Positions 1 to 5,431 of a DNA stretch of 5,431 bases are shown here, piece by piece. The DNA comes from an uncultured Flavobacteriia bacterium (GTDB lineage: Bacteria; Bacteroidota; Bacteroidia; Flavobacteriales_D; Crocinitomicaceae). The position numbers and the translations under genes were made by a program. Below the pieces are notes generated by a model. That model made no database searches. It saw nothing but the letters and a program-made list of their open reading frames with translations, and was not told the origin of the DNA. Where the stretch lies: assembly GCA_903887095.1 (NCBI GenBank), contig CAISOQ010000207.1, forward strand, positions 1 through 5,431, given 5' to 3'. How positions within the stretch are numbered: position 1 is the first letter of the stretch; each line of letters begins with the position of its first letter.

Positions 1-884
1 ATTGTGTTTTCACACTTTTGGAAAAGTCTGCAAAAGCAAATATTACTGTCTCCATAACTGGAGAAACTGGTACAGGGAAAGAATTAGCTGCTCGAGCAAT
101 TCATTTCAATTCAGACAGAATGAAGAAGCCTTTTGTGGCAATCAACGTTGCGGCAATACCAAAGGAGCTCATCGAAAGTGAACTTTTCGGTTACGAGAAG
201 GGAGCGTTTACAGGAGCGGATCAATCCAAGTCAGGGAAGTTTGAAGAGGCCAATCAAGGAACTATTTTTCTCGATGAAATTGGTGAAATGGATTTAAATA
301 TGCAGTCCAAATTATTACGCGTTTTGCAAGAACGTGAGTTGTCTCGTTTAGGATCAAACAAAACGATTCCAATTGATATTCGGTTAATTGTGGCTACGCA
401 CCGAAATTTATTGAAAGAAGTAGAAGAAGGACGATTTAGACAAGATTTGTATTATCGATTGTTGGGTATTTCAATTGACTTACCTCCACTTAAGGAAAGA
501 GGCAATGACATTGTGATGTTGTCGAAATCATTTATTGGTGAGTTTTGCAAGTTGAATAATCTACCCGTCAAAGAGTTGTCGCAGTCGGCAATTGATAAAT
601 TGCTGAAGTATAATTATCCTGGTAATGTTCGGGAATTGCGCGCAGTTTCTGAGGTTGCAGTTGTTATGAGTGAATCAGATGTACTTGATGCCAATGATAT
701 TCAATTTAACCAACGAAATGAAATTGAAGATTTCATGCAAGAGGAATTAACCATTGATGAGTATAATAGCAGAATTATTAATTGGTACCTTCGCAAGTAC
801 AATAACAATGTGCTTTTGGTGGCCGATAAATTGAAGATGGGAAAATCCACGATTTATAGAATGTTAAAAGAAGGTAAATTATAA
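1..884 (+). CDS. Sigma-54-dependent transcriptional activator, NtrC family (5'-truncated)
   Basis: This is the C-terminal part of a bacterial enhancer-binding protein that uses ATP hydrolysis to open promoters held by sigma-54 RNA polymerase. The frame is open to the left edge (first whole codon at 3), so the true start lies upstream; the TTG at 18 is internal. Visible in order: Walker A GETGTGKE (60-83), the sigma-54-contacting GAFTGA loop (201-218), Walker B IFLDEIG (264-284), sensor I VATHRNL, the arginine-finger region GRFRQDLYYRL (429-461), sensor II NYPGNVREL (612-638), and a Fis-type helix-turn-helix, VADKLKMGKSTIYRM, close to the C terminus (about 819-872). All core motifs are intact, so it should be active. 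The missing N terminus is probably a receiver domain, as in most such Bacteroidota proteins, but a GAF or PAS sensor cannot be excluded. The stop codon is 5 bp before the hybrid kinase gene, implying one operon and a possible regulator-kinase pairing. Confidence 0.95.
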   Translation, partial: CVFTLLEKSAKANITVSITGETGTGKELAARAIHFNSDRMKKPFVAINVAAIPKELIESELFGYEKGAFTGADQSKSGKFEEANQGTIFLDEIGEMDLNMQSKLLRVLQERELSRLGSNKTIPIDIRLIVATHRNLLKEVEEGRFRQDLYYRLLGISIDLPPLKERGNDIVMLSKSFIGEFCKLNNLPVKELSQSAIDKLLKYNYPGNVRELRAVSEVAVVMSESDVLDANDIQFNQRNEIEDFMQEELTIDEYNSRIINWYLRKYNNNVLLVADKLKMGKSTIYRMLKEGKL

Positions 885-889
885 TTGGC

Positions 890-3800
890 ATGTTTGCTTT
901 ATCTGAAACAAACCTTCGAAAACTTTTTCCTTTCTTTTTTAGACTGAATTCTAAACTAGGAATTCTTGAAGCAGGCGCTATTTGTGAAAAAATATTCGGT
1001 GAATCAAAAGGAAAATCAATCCAAGAGTTAATTGCGTTTCAAAATTTTGCTCTATCAATAGGAAATGATCTCCATCAGCTGAGTAGTAGTAAGGATCTTA
1101 AAGCTGAGTCTGTTGGTCTGAAGTTGGCACTTGAATTTAAAGTCGAAATCATCACGGATGAAACCACGAATGAAATTTTAGTTCTTCTATTTCCCGAAAA
1201 TGAAAGCGTATTAAGACTTGCGAAGTTGGGCATGACAGAAAATGATTTTTCTTCAGATTTTGCCTACTCAAGTTTTTTAAAAACTCAATTGAGTCAGTCA
1301 AATTTCCAGGATGAGTTAAAGGGTATTGGGGATGAATTGGTGCGGCAACAGGAAGAAATCATTCGTAAGAATGAGTTGATAGATGAATTTGATAAATTTC
1401 AAGATCAAAGTCCTGAGCCAATTTTTAGGTTATCAAAAAAATTCAAGCTCCTTTATGCCAACCAATCAGCCAAGAAAATAGTACTTAGCGATCCCAAAAT
1501 TGAAGAGGAGGTTTTTGAAAAATTTAAAGAGTTTGTCATTGAATCGAATGACAATTCATTTGAATTAATAATACACGATCGTTCCTATGAGGTTACAATT
1601 GTTTCCCTTGCAGAAAAAGATGTCTTGAATATTTATTTTAGGGATATTTCAGCGAGTATTGTGTACAGAGATCAGCTTTATCAAACATCAACCCGATTGC
1701 ATACGCTGATTGATACTATGAATACTGGAATATTATCCGAATCAGCAGATAGAAAGATTCTTTTGGTCAATAGTATGTTTTGTGAATTATTTGACATGAA
1801 AGGGAATCCTGAAGATTTTGAAGGACAGGATTGTTCACAAGCAGCATCTTTGTTCAGGCACCTTTTTAAAGATGAGGAGGCCTTTGTTGCTGGGATTGAT
1901 GTGTGTGTAAAGAATCGAAAAAATGTTTTCGGAGAAATTCTCTATCTGAAGGACGGGCGTATTCTTGAACGTGATTTTGTGCCAGTTTTCAAAGATGAAC
2001 AATACAATGGTCATATTTGGAAGTACCAGGATGTTACGGATATAATGCTTAACAAGGAGAGTCTTCGGATTGTAGAGGATAAATACAGCCGTATCATTGA
2101 AAACCTGAATTTTGGACTAGTCGAAGTGGATCTTGAAGAGAATATTACAAAGGTTTACCCAGCATTTTGTGAGTTAACGGGTTATAATGAAGGTGAATTG
2201 TTGGGACAGAATGCTGTTAAAGTTTTTTCTTTTCCTGAGGATCTGAAAGACTCGAAAGAGTTGAATAAGCTCCGACAAACAGGCGTATCTAACGTTTACG
2301 AAAGAAAAATCCGCAAGAAGGATGGGGGCATTGCTCACATCATTATAAGTGGGGCGCCCATCTTCAATGATAAAAATGAAGTTGTCGGTTCAATGGGAAT
2401 TCATGTCGACATTACGGATAGAAAGCAATTAGAGGATGATTTGATAAGTGCCAAAGAAACGGCTTTGTTGTCTGTGAAGGCAAAGGAAATGTTCTTGGCA
2501 AATATGAGTCACGAAATTCGCACGCCGTTGAACGTAATCAATGGAATGACTGATTTACTTGGGGATTCAATATTAGATGAGGAACAAGCACAGTATTTAT
2601 CGGCGGTTAAAAAATCAGCGGATAATTTACTTGTTTTGATTAACGATATTCTTGATTTCTCAAAAATTGAAGCAGGACAGCTAGAATTAGAAGAAAATAC
2701 ATTTACCATTAAGGAATTATTTAATCATCTACATTTCAGTTTCAAAGAACTTGGGAATAAAAAAGGAGTTCATCTTTTGTGCGATGTGGATGCTCAGATA
2801 AGTGAATTCCTTAAGGGTGACAGCAACAAATTAAACCAGGTACTTGTCAATTTAGTCAGTAATGCATTGAAATTTACACAAGATGGATCTGTTTTTGCGC
2901 AGGCAAAACTTGTAGAACAAAATGAATTGACTCAAAAAATCAATTTTAGCGTCAGAGATACAGGTATTGGCATAGATGAAAAAAACCAACAACTTATCTT
3001 CAACACCTTTAGTCAAGAAGATGCGACCATTTCAAGACGCTATGGCGGAACAGGTTTAGGATTGTCAATTTCAAAAGGAATTGTTGAAAAAATGGGTGGT
3101 GCAATCCATGTAGCAAGTGAAAGGAACAAAGGTTCTGAATTTAGTTTCACGCTTGAATTTAAAACTGTTCAGGAAGCAGAAGAGAAGCCAGAAACAAAAG
3201 AGAATACTTTTCAAAATTTAACTGAGATAAAATTACTTGTCGTTGAGGACAATGAATTGAATAGGCTATTGATTACCTCGGTACTTAAAAAGGAACAAAT
3301 TGATTTTAAAATTGCTGAAAATGGTTTAGAAGCAATTCAATTTTTAGTGAAAGAATCCTTTGATCTCATTCTGATGGATATTCAAATGCCAATTATGGAT
3401 GGAATCACTGCGACAAGAGAAATTAGAACCAAATTACACATGTCAATCCCGATAATTGCATTGTCAGCAAATGCAACAATTGAGGACACCAAAAAGTACC
3501 TTGAAAGTGGCATGAATGATCATGTGCCTAAACCTTTTAAGAAAGAAGAGCTTTTTTCTAAAATAAAAATGGCGTTAGGTTGGAAAGAGTCGACAGAAAA
3601 TTCTTCCATGGAGACTCAGCCCAAAGAAATCATTCCATTGTATTCATTGATAGAATTGGAGAATATTTCTGGAGGAGACGAATCTTTCATCAAATCAATA
3701 CTTGAAACATTTCTAGAAAGTGTACCAGTGCAACTTTCTAAAATAAATTCAGCAATTATTTCGAGCGATTTTCTGACAATACGAAATGTGGCGCATCAAA

Positions 3801-3967
3801 TGAAGCCGTCGATTGATCTTTTGCATATTGAAGCCGCCAAACCGCGTATTCGAAACATTGAAAAAGAAGCAGAACAAGCACTTCCAGATAGGCTGCGATT
3901 AGAAACTGAATTTATTGAAATGAAAAATGCGTTGGATCTTGTGATGAATCAAATGCGTTTATATTGA
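890..3967 (+). CDS. HNOBA-like/PAS hybrid histidine kinase with receiver and HPt domains
   Basis: A 1025-residue multi-step phosphorelay sensor with no membrane segment, so cytoplasmic. Residues about 1-150 resemble the HNOBA (heme NO-binding associated) domain: 'LRKLFPFFFRLN' at the start and 'LAKLGMTENDF' followed by a helical 'DELVRQQEEI' linker. Three PAS domains follow (about 170-258, 264-385 and 398-512), the last ending in VDITDRKQLE, then a short helix. HisKA has its H-box NMSHEIRTPLN with His541. HATPase_c shows the N-box VNLVSNALKFT, G1 DTGIGI (690-695), F-box IFNTFSQED and G2 YGGTGLGLSI (718-727). The receiver has E786/D787, phosphoacceptor D830, S859 and K881. The C-terminal HPt (about 915-1025) carries AHQMKPS with His969. 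All catalytic residues are present. ATG 890 fits the family's N-terminal edge and follows the sigma-54 activator by 5 bp; no strong Shine-Dalgarno is seen, as is usual in Bacteroidota. The kinase call is very sure, the HNOBA assignment moderately sure. Confidence 0.95.
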   Translation: MFALSETNLRKLFPFFFRLNSKLGILEAGAICEKIFGESKGKSIQELIAFQNFALSIGNDLHQLSSSKDLKAESVGLKLALEFKVEIITDETTNEILVLLFPENESVLRLAKLGMTENDFSSDFAYSSFLKTQLSQSNFQDELKGIGDELVRQQEEIIRKNELIDEFDKFQDQSPEPIFRLSKKFKLLYANQSAKKIVLSDPKIEEEVFEKFKEFVIESNDNSFELIIHDRSYEVTIVSLAEKDVLNIYFRDISASIVYRDQLYQTSTRLHTLIDTMNTGILSESADRKILLVNSMFCELFDMKGNPEDFEGQDCSQAASLFRHLFKDEEAFVAGIDVCVKNRKNVFGEILYLKDGRILERDFVPVFKDEQYNGHIWKYQDVTDIMLNKESLRIVEDKYSRIIENLNFGLVEVDLEENITKVYPAFCELTGYNEGELLGQNAVKVFSFPEDLKDSKELNKLRQTGVSNVYERKIRKKDGGIAHIIISGAPIFNDKNEVVGSMGIHVDITDRKQLEDDLISAKETALLSVKAKEMFLANMSHEIRTPLNVINGMTDLLGDSILDEEQAQYLSAVKKSADNLLVLINDILDFSKIEAGQLELEENTFTIKELFNHLHFSFKELGNKKGVHLLCDVDAQISEFLKGDSNKLNQVLVNLVSNALKFTQDGSVFAQAKLVEQNELTQKINFSVRDTGIGIDEKNQQLIFNTFSQEDATISRRYGGTGLGLSISKGIVEKMGGAIHVASERNKGSEFSFTLEFKTVQEAEEKPETKENTFQNLTEIKLLVVEDNELNRLLITSVLKKEQIDFKIAENGLEAIQFLVKESFDLILMDIQMPIMDGITATREIRTKLHMSIPIIALSANATIEDTKKYLESGMNDHVPKPFKKEELFSKIKMALGWKESTENSSMETQPKEIIPLYSLIELENISGGDESFIKSILETFLESVPVQLSKINSAIISSDFLTIRNVAHQMKPSIDLLHIEAAKPRIRNIEKEAEQALPDRLRLETEFIEMKNALDLVMNQMRLY

Positions 3968-3978
3968 TTCACCAATCA
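3965..3978. repeat. Short inverted repeat at the convergent gene junction
   Basis: TGATT-CACC-AATCA is a perfect 5-bp inverted repeat with a 4-nt loop, starting at the kinase stop codon. It lies in the 20-bp gap between two convergent genes. The stem is short and AT-rich and no T-run follows on either strand, so it is a poor intrinsic terminator. I record it only because it is the sole structure in the gap. Confidence 0.3.
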
Positions 3979-3987
3979 TACAAGATC

Positions 3988-4689
3988 TTATAACACTTCG
4001 TGTGTCATTTTCATCTTAATTCCAAGTTCATTCATAATGTCTTCATGATAGGTCTTACTTACACTAATGAGTTGCTTGTTAACTTCTAGTGAATTACCAT
4101 TCACTTTTTCAATAGCATCAACATTGACAATGTAAGAACGATGTACCCGTTTAAAATTGGAAGGAAGTTTACTCAACATGTTATCCATTGAAGAGTAAAG
4201 CATGATGCGTTTTACTTTTGTGTGAATCGTAACATATTCACTTGAGGATTGAATGTATTGTATTTCAGGAATTAAGATCTTTTGATAAACACCTTTGTCT
4301 TTTATAAATAAAAAGTCGTGCTTGGCAGTATCATTGCCTAAATTCTTTTGACTTAGTCTTGTGATACATCTGTTGAATCGAGCAAATGAAATAGGCTTCA
4401 AAAGATAATCACTTACCTCAAGATTAAAGCCATTTACAGCATACTTGTCATTTGAAGATATTAGTACAATTTCTGCATCTGGTTTAAACTCTTCCAAAAA
4501 TTCAATGCCATTCATTTCAGGCATTTCAACATCTAAAAAAATCAGATCTGCTTTTTCTTTGGTTAAAAAATGCAAGGCTTCTTTAACAGTTGAAAATTGC
4601 CCTGCTAATTTTAACTCAGGTGATTCTTCAATATACTGCGCTAATAACTCACGTACAACAGCATCGTCATCAATAATGATAGATTTCAT
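3988..4689 (-). CDS. LytTR-family response regulator (LytR/AlgR type)
   Basis: A 233-residue two-component DNA-binding regulator of usual length for the family. The N-terminal receiver (residues 1-115) has the acidic cluster D7-D8-D9, phosphoacceptor D53 in LIFLDVEMPEMNG, S78 in VLISS, and K98 in YLLKPI, so it should accept phosphate. The C-terminal LytTR domain (about 123-222) shows DFLFIKDKGVYQKI, PEIQYIQSSSEYVTIHT and the hallmark FKRVHRSYIVNVDAIE. LytTR domains bind two direct repeats on one DNA face. The start at 4689 gives a complete receiver; there is no Shine-Dalgarno, but an A-rich leader precedes it. Such genes usually sit beside a LytS/YehU-type kinase, and none is seen here, so the partner is either elsewhere or the adjacent hybrid kinase's HPt (inference). 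It converges on the kinase gene and diverges from the receiver-PAS gene. Confidence 0.96.
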   Translation of the reverse strand: MKSIIIDDDAVVRELLAQYIEESPELKLAGQFSTVKEALHFLTKEKADLIFLDVEMPEMNGIEFLEEFKPDAEIVLISSNDKYAVNGFNLEVSDYLLKPISFARFNRCITRLSQKNLGNDTAKHDFLFIKDKGVYQKILIPEIQYIQSSSEYVTIHTKVKRIMLYSSMDNMLSKLPSNFKRVHRSYIVNVDAIEKVNGNSLEVNKQLISVSKTYHEDIMNELGIKMKMTHEVL

Positions 4690-4749
4690 AAAATGTGGTT
4701 TTTTTTAGTGTATTAACAAGTAGTTATTGCGCTTAATTAGAAGCCGGTA

Positions 4750-4757
4750 CAAAGGTA
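4750..4757 (-). promoter_or_regulatory. Candidate -7 box for the LytTR regulator gene
   Basis: On the minus strand this reads TACCTTTG, an exact match to the Bacteroidota -7 consensus TAnnTTTG, 60 bp upstream of the LytTR start codon. It would give a leader of about 50 nt. No clear TTG -33 element sits at the usual 17-23 bp upstream, so the call is tentative. A GCTT-N6-AAGC inverted repeat (4731-4744) lies where transcription would begin. Confidence 0.4.
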
Positions 4758-4790
4758 GCCGTTAATTATTGTTGCCGACTCTAATTGGTT

Positions 4791-4808
4791 GAATAAATCA
4801 GGTTATTC
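4791..4808. repeat. Inverted repeat GAATAA-N6-TTATTC
   Basis: A perfect 6-bp inverted repeat (GAATAA, spacer ATCAGG, TTATTC). Its right arm is shared with the larger dyad at 4805-4825, so the two structures would be mutually exclusive if formed in RNA. It could be part of an operator; no known binding protein is recognised. Confidence 0.4.
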
Positions 4809-4825
4809 GCTGAAAATCAGAGAAT
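4805..4825. repeat. 21-bp near-perfect dyad, operator-like
   Basis: Left arm ATTC-g-CTGA and right arm TCAG-a-GAAT flank a central AAA; eight of nine paired positions match, with a single g/a mismatch. The symmetry and size are typical of a site for a dimeric HTH regulator. It lies about 20 bp upstream of the candidate promoter box of the receiver-PAS gene and 118 bp before its start codon. No cognate regulator is recognised. Confidence 0.45.
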
Positions 4826-4843
4826 GTTGCTTTGTTTCATGCT

Positions 4844-4851
4844 TAGATTTG
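4844..4851 (+). promoter_or_regulatory. Candidate -7 box for the receiver-PAS gene
   Basis: TAGATTTG matches the Bacteroidota -7 consensus TAnnTTTG exactly. The nearest upstream TTG (4826-4828) gives a 15-bp spacer, shorter than usual. Transcription would start near 4858, leaving a leader of roughly 85 nt, and would overlap the direct repeat at 4851-4882. A weaker alternative, TACTTTGG at 4899-4906, lies nearer the gene but lacks one spacer base. Confidence 0.35.
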
Positions 4852-4882
4852 TCAATAAATAAAGTAATATAAGTCAATAAAT
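4851..4882. promoter_or_regulatory. Tandem direct repeat GTCAATAAAT x2, candidate LytTR operator
   Basis: The exact 10-mer GTCAATAAAT occurs at 4851-4860 and 4873-4882, separated by 12 bp (22 bp start to start, about two helical turns). LytTR domains are known to bind two 9-bp direct repeats of the form [TA][AC][CA]GTTN[AG][TG] with a 12-13 bp spacer. In the same register, TAAGTCAAT (4870-4878) matches 8 of 9 positions and TTTGTCAAT (4848-4856) matches 6 of 9. A LytTR gene diverges from this region, so autoregulation or control of the receiver-PAS gene is plausible. The assignment is inference from geometry and context. Confidence 0.5.
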
Positions 4883-4942
4883 TGTATATATTGATTGATA
4901 CTTTGGTTGGAGACACTCATACTTGAAATAATAGGTCGGACA

Positions 4943-5431
4943 ATGGAAAGAAAATTAAAAATATTTTTAGTCGAAGAAAAGTCTTTTGCAGATGAGAATT
5001 TACAACAACGATTAGTTGATTTCGGCCATGAAGTAGTTGGTGTAATGAATGAAAACACCTACCCAGCGATCAATAGTGATGAGGTGGATTTAGTGATGAT
5101 CAATATTCATCTTTCAAGCAATGATTGTGGTATCACACTGGCAAAAAAATTAAGTTCATTAATTTCTTTACCTGTAATTTTTTTAACAACAGAACCTGAT
5201 GATTTGGCTGTTAGTGAATTACGGAAATTGGGAGACTTTGATTACATAAGTAAACCAATGAGTGACCAAAGTTTAATCAGACATTTAAACTACGTAATGC
5301 ATAGGTATGAAAATATTAAAAGGTTAAAACAAGAAAATGATGCGTCGAAACAACATTTGCAAGACACGGAAAAATTCTTTGAGCAGGTTGTTTCCAATGT
5401 AAGTGACATTATTTTTAGACTAGATTTAAAT
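4943..5431 (+). CDS. Degenerate receiver-PAS signalling protein, probable sensor kinase (3'-truncated)
   Basis: The frame from ATG 4943 stays open to the window end (163 codons), so this is a real gene cut off at its 3' side. Residues 1-120 form a CheY-like receiver: IFLVEE (E11, E12), VDLVMINIHLSS, PVIFLTT (T82/T83) and YISKPMSD (K104). At the phosphoacceptor position there is Asn54 (codon AAT, 5102-5104) instead of Asp, so canonical phosphorylation should be lost. Residues 120-145 look like a coiled-coil linker (RYENIKRLKQENDASKQHL). Residues 146-163, FEQVVSNVSDIIFRLDLN, are the start of a PAS domain. Receiver-PAS proteins of this type commonly continue into a histidine kinase, but that part is not visible. 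The start is the first ATG after an in-frame stop at 4892-4894; a weak AGG lies 7 nt upstream. It diverges from the LytTR gene. Confidence 0.9.
   Translation, partial: MERKLKIFLVEEKSFADENLQQRLVDFGHEVVGVMNENTYPAINSDEVDLVMINIHLSSNDCGITLAKKLSSLISLPVIFLTTEPDDLAVSELRKLGDFDYISKPMSDQSLIRHLNYVMHRYENIKRLKQENDASKQHLQDTEKFFEQVVSNVSDIIFRLDLN

Larger units (their letters stand above)
4690..4942. promoter_or_regulatory. Divergent intergenic regulatory region
   Basis: These 253 bp separate the divergent LytTR and receiver-PAS genes and are the only real non-coding stretch in the window. They are AT-rich and carry stop codons in the frames checked around the flanking genes. They hold a TAnnTTTG box in each direction, overlapping inverted repeats at 4791-4825, and a 10-bp direct repeat at 4851-4882. 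A 68-codon minus-strand open frame at 4852-5058 straddles the right end but overlaps the start of the receiver-PAS gene and has no recognisable domain. Confidence 0.8.

Noticed and set aside
18..20. TTG as the start codon of the sigma-54 activator
   Set aside because: The reading frame is open upstream to the window edge and encodes family-like residues (CVFTL) just before it; the protein is truncated by the window.
888..901. Sigma-54-like promoter TGGCATGTTTGCTT at the kinase start
   Set aside because: The GG to GC spacing is 7 bp instead of the required 10 bp, and the element overlaps the kinase start codon.
2509..2709. 66-codon minus-strand open frame inside the hybrid kinase
   Set aside because: It lies antisense to the highly conserved HisKA region and has no recognisable domain; it is a shadow of the real gene.
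3982..3989. AAGATCTT palindrome as a terminator or operator
   Set aside because: An 8-bp self-complementary word with no loop or T-run is expected by chance in AT-rich DNA.
3993..4003. ACAC-TTC-GTGT hairpin near the 3' end of the LytTR gene
   Set aside because: A 4-bp stem inside coding sequence without a T-run is too weak for a terminator.
4445..4708. 87-codon plus-strand open frame opposite the LytTR regulator
   Set aside because: It is antisense to the conserved receiver domain, is rich in Ser/Ile as expected for a shadow, and matches no family I know.
4852..5058. 68-codon minus-strand open frame across the start of the receiver-PAS gene
   Set aside because: It overlaps clearly coding receiver sequence on the other strand and ends in low-complexity AT-rich intergenic DNA.

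Overview
The window is AT-rich and almost wholly taken up by signal-transduction genes. It most likely comes from a member of the Bacteroidota, possibly a Cytophagales- or Flavobacteriia-like lineage. The grounds are the protein style (a LytTR regulator, a PAS-rich hybrid kinase, a sigma-54 activator with the 'NITVSITGETGTGKE' signature), the near absence of Shine-Dalgarno sequences, and two TAnnTTTG promoter-like boxes in the one real intergenic region. No RNA gene, mobile element or CRISPR array is visible.

Layout: (1) 1-884 (+) is the 3' part of a sigma-54-dependent (NtrC-type) activator, with its AAA+ and Fis-type HTH domains complete and its N-terminal sensory or receiver domain beyond the window. 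(2) 890-3967 (+) begins only 5 bp later and is surely co-transcribed. It encodes a 1025-residue cytoplasmic hybrid histidine kinase with the order HNOBA-like domain, coiled coil, three PAS domains, HisKA, HATPase_c, receiver, HPt. (3) 3988-4689 (-) is a LytTR-type response regulator, convergent with the kinase across 20 bp. (4) 4690-4942 is a 253-bp divergent regulatory region with candidate promoters both ways, an interleaved pair of inverted repeats, and an exact 10-bp direct repeat with a 12-bp spacer, the geometry LytTR proteins bind. (5) 4943 to the window end (+) is the start of a receiver-PAS protein, probably another sensor kinase, whose receiver has Asn where the phosphorylated Asp should be.

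Working model (inference): the HNOBA-like domain is a family that partners heme nitric-oxide/oxygen binding (H-NOX) proteins, so the hybrid kinase may report NO or redox state. Phosphate would pass His541 to Asp830 to His969, and from the HPt to one or more partners: the co-operonic sigma-54 activator (if it has a receiver) and perhaps the LytTR regulator, which has no dedicated LytS-type kinase here. The LytTR protein could control the divergent promoter region through the direct repeat. No H-NOX gene is in the window, so the NO link is untested.
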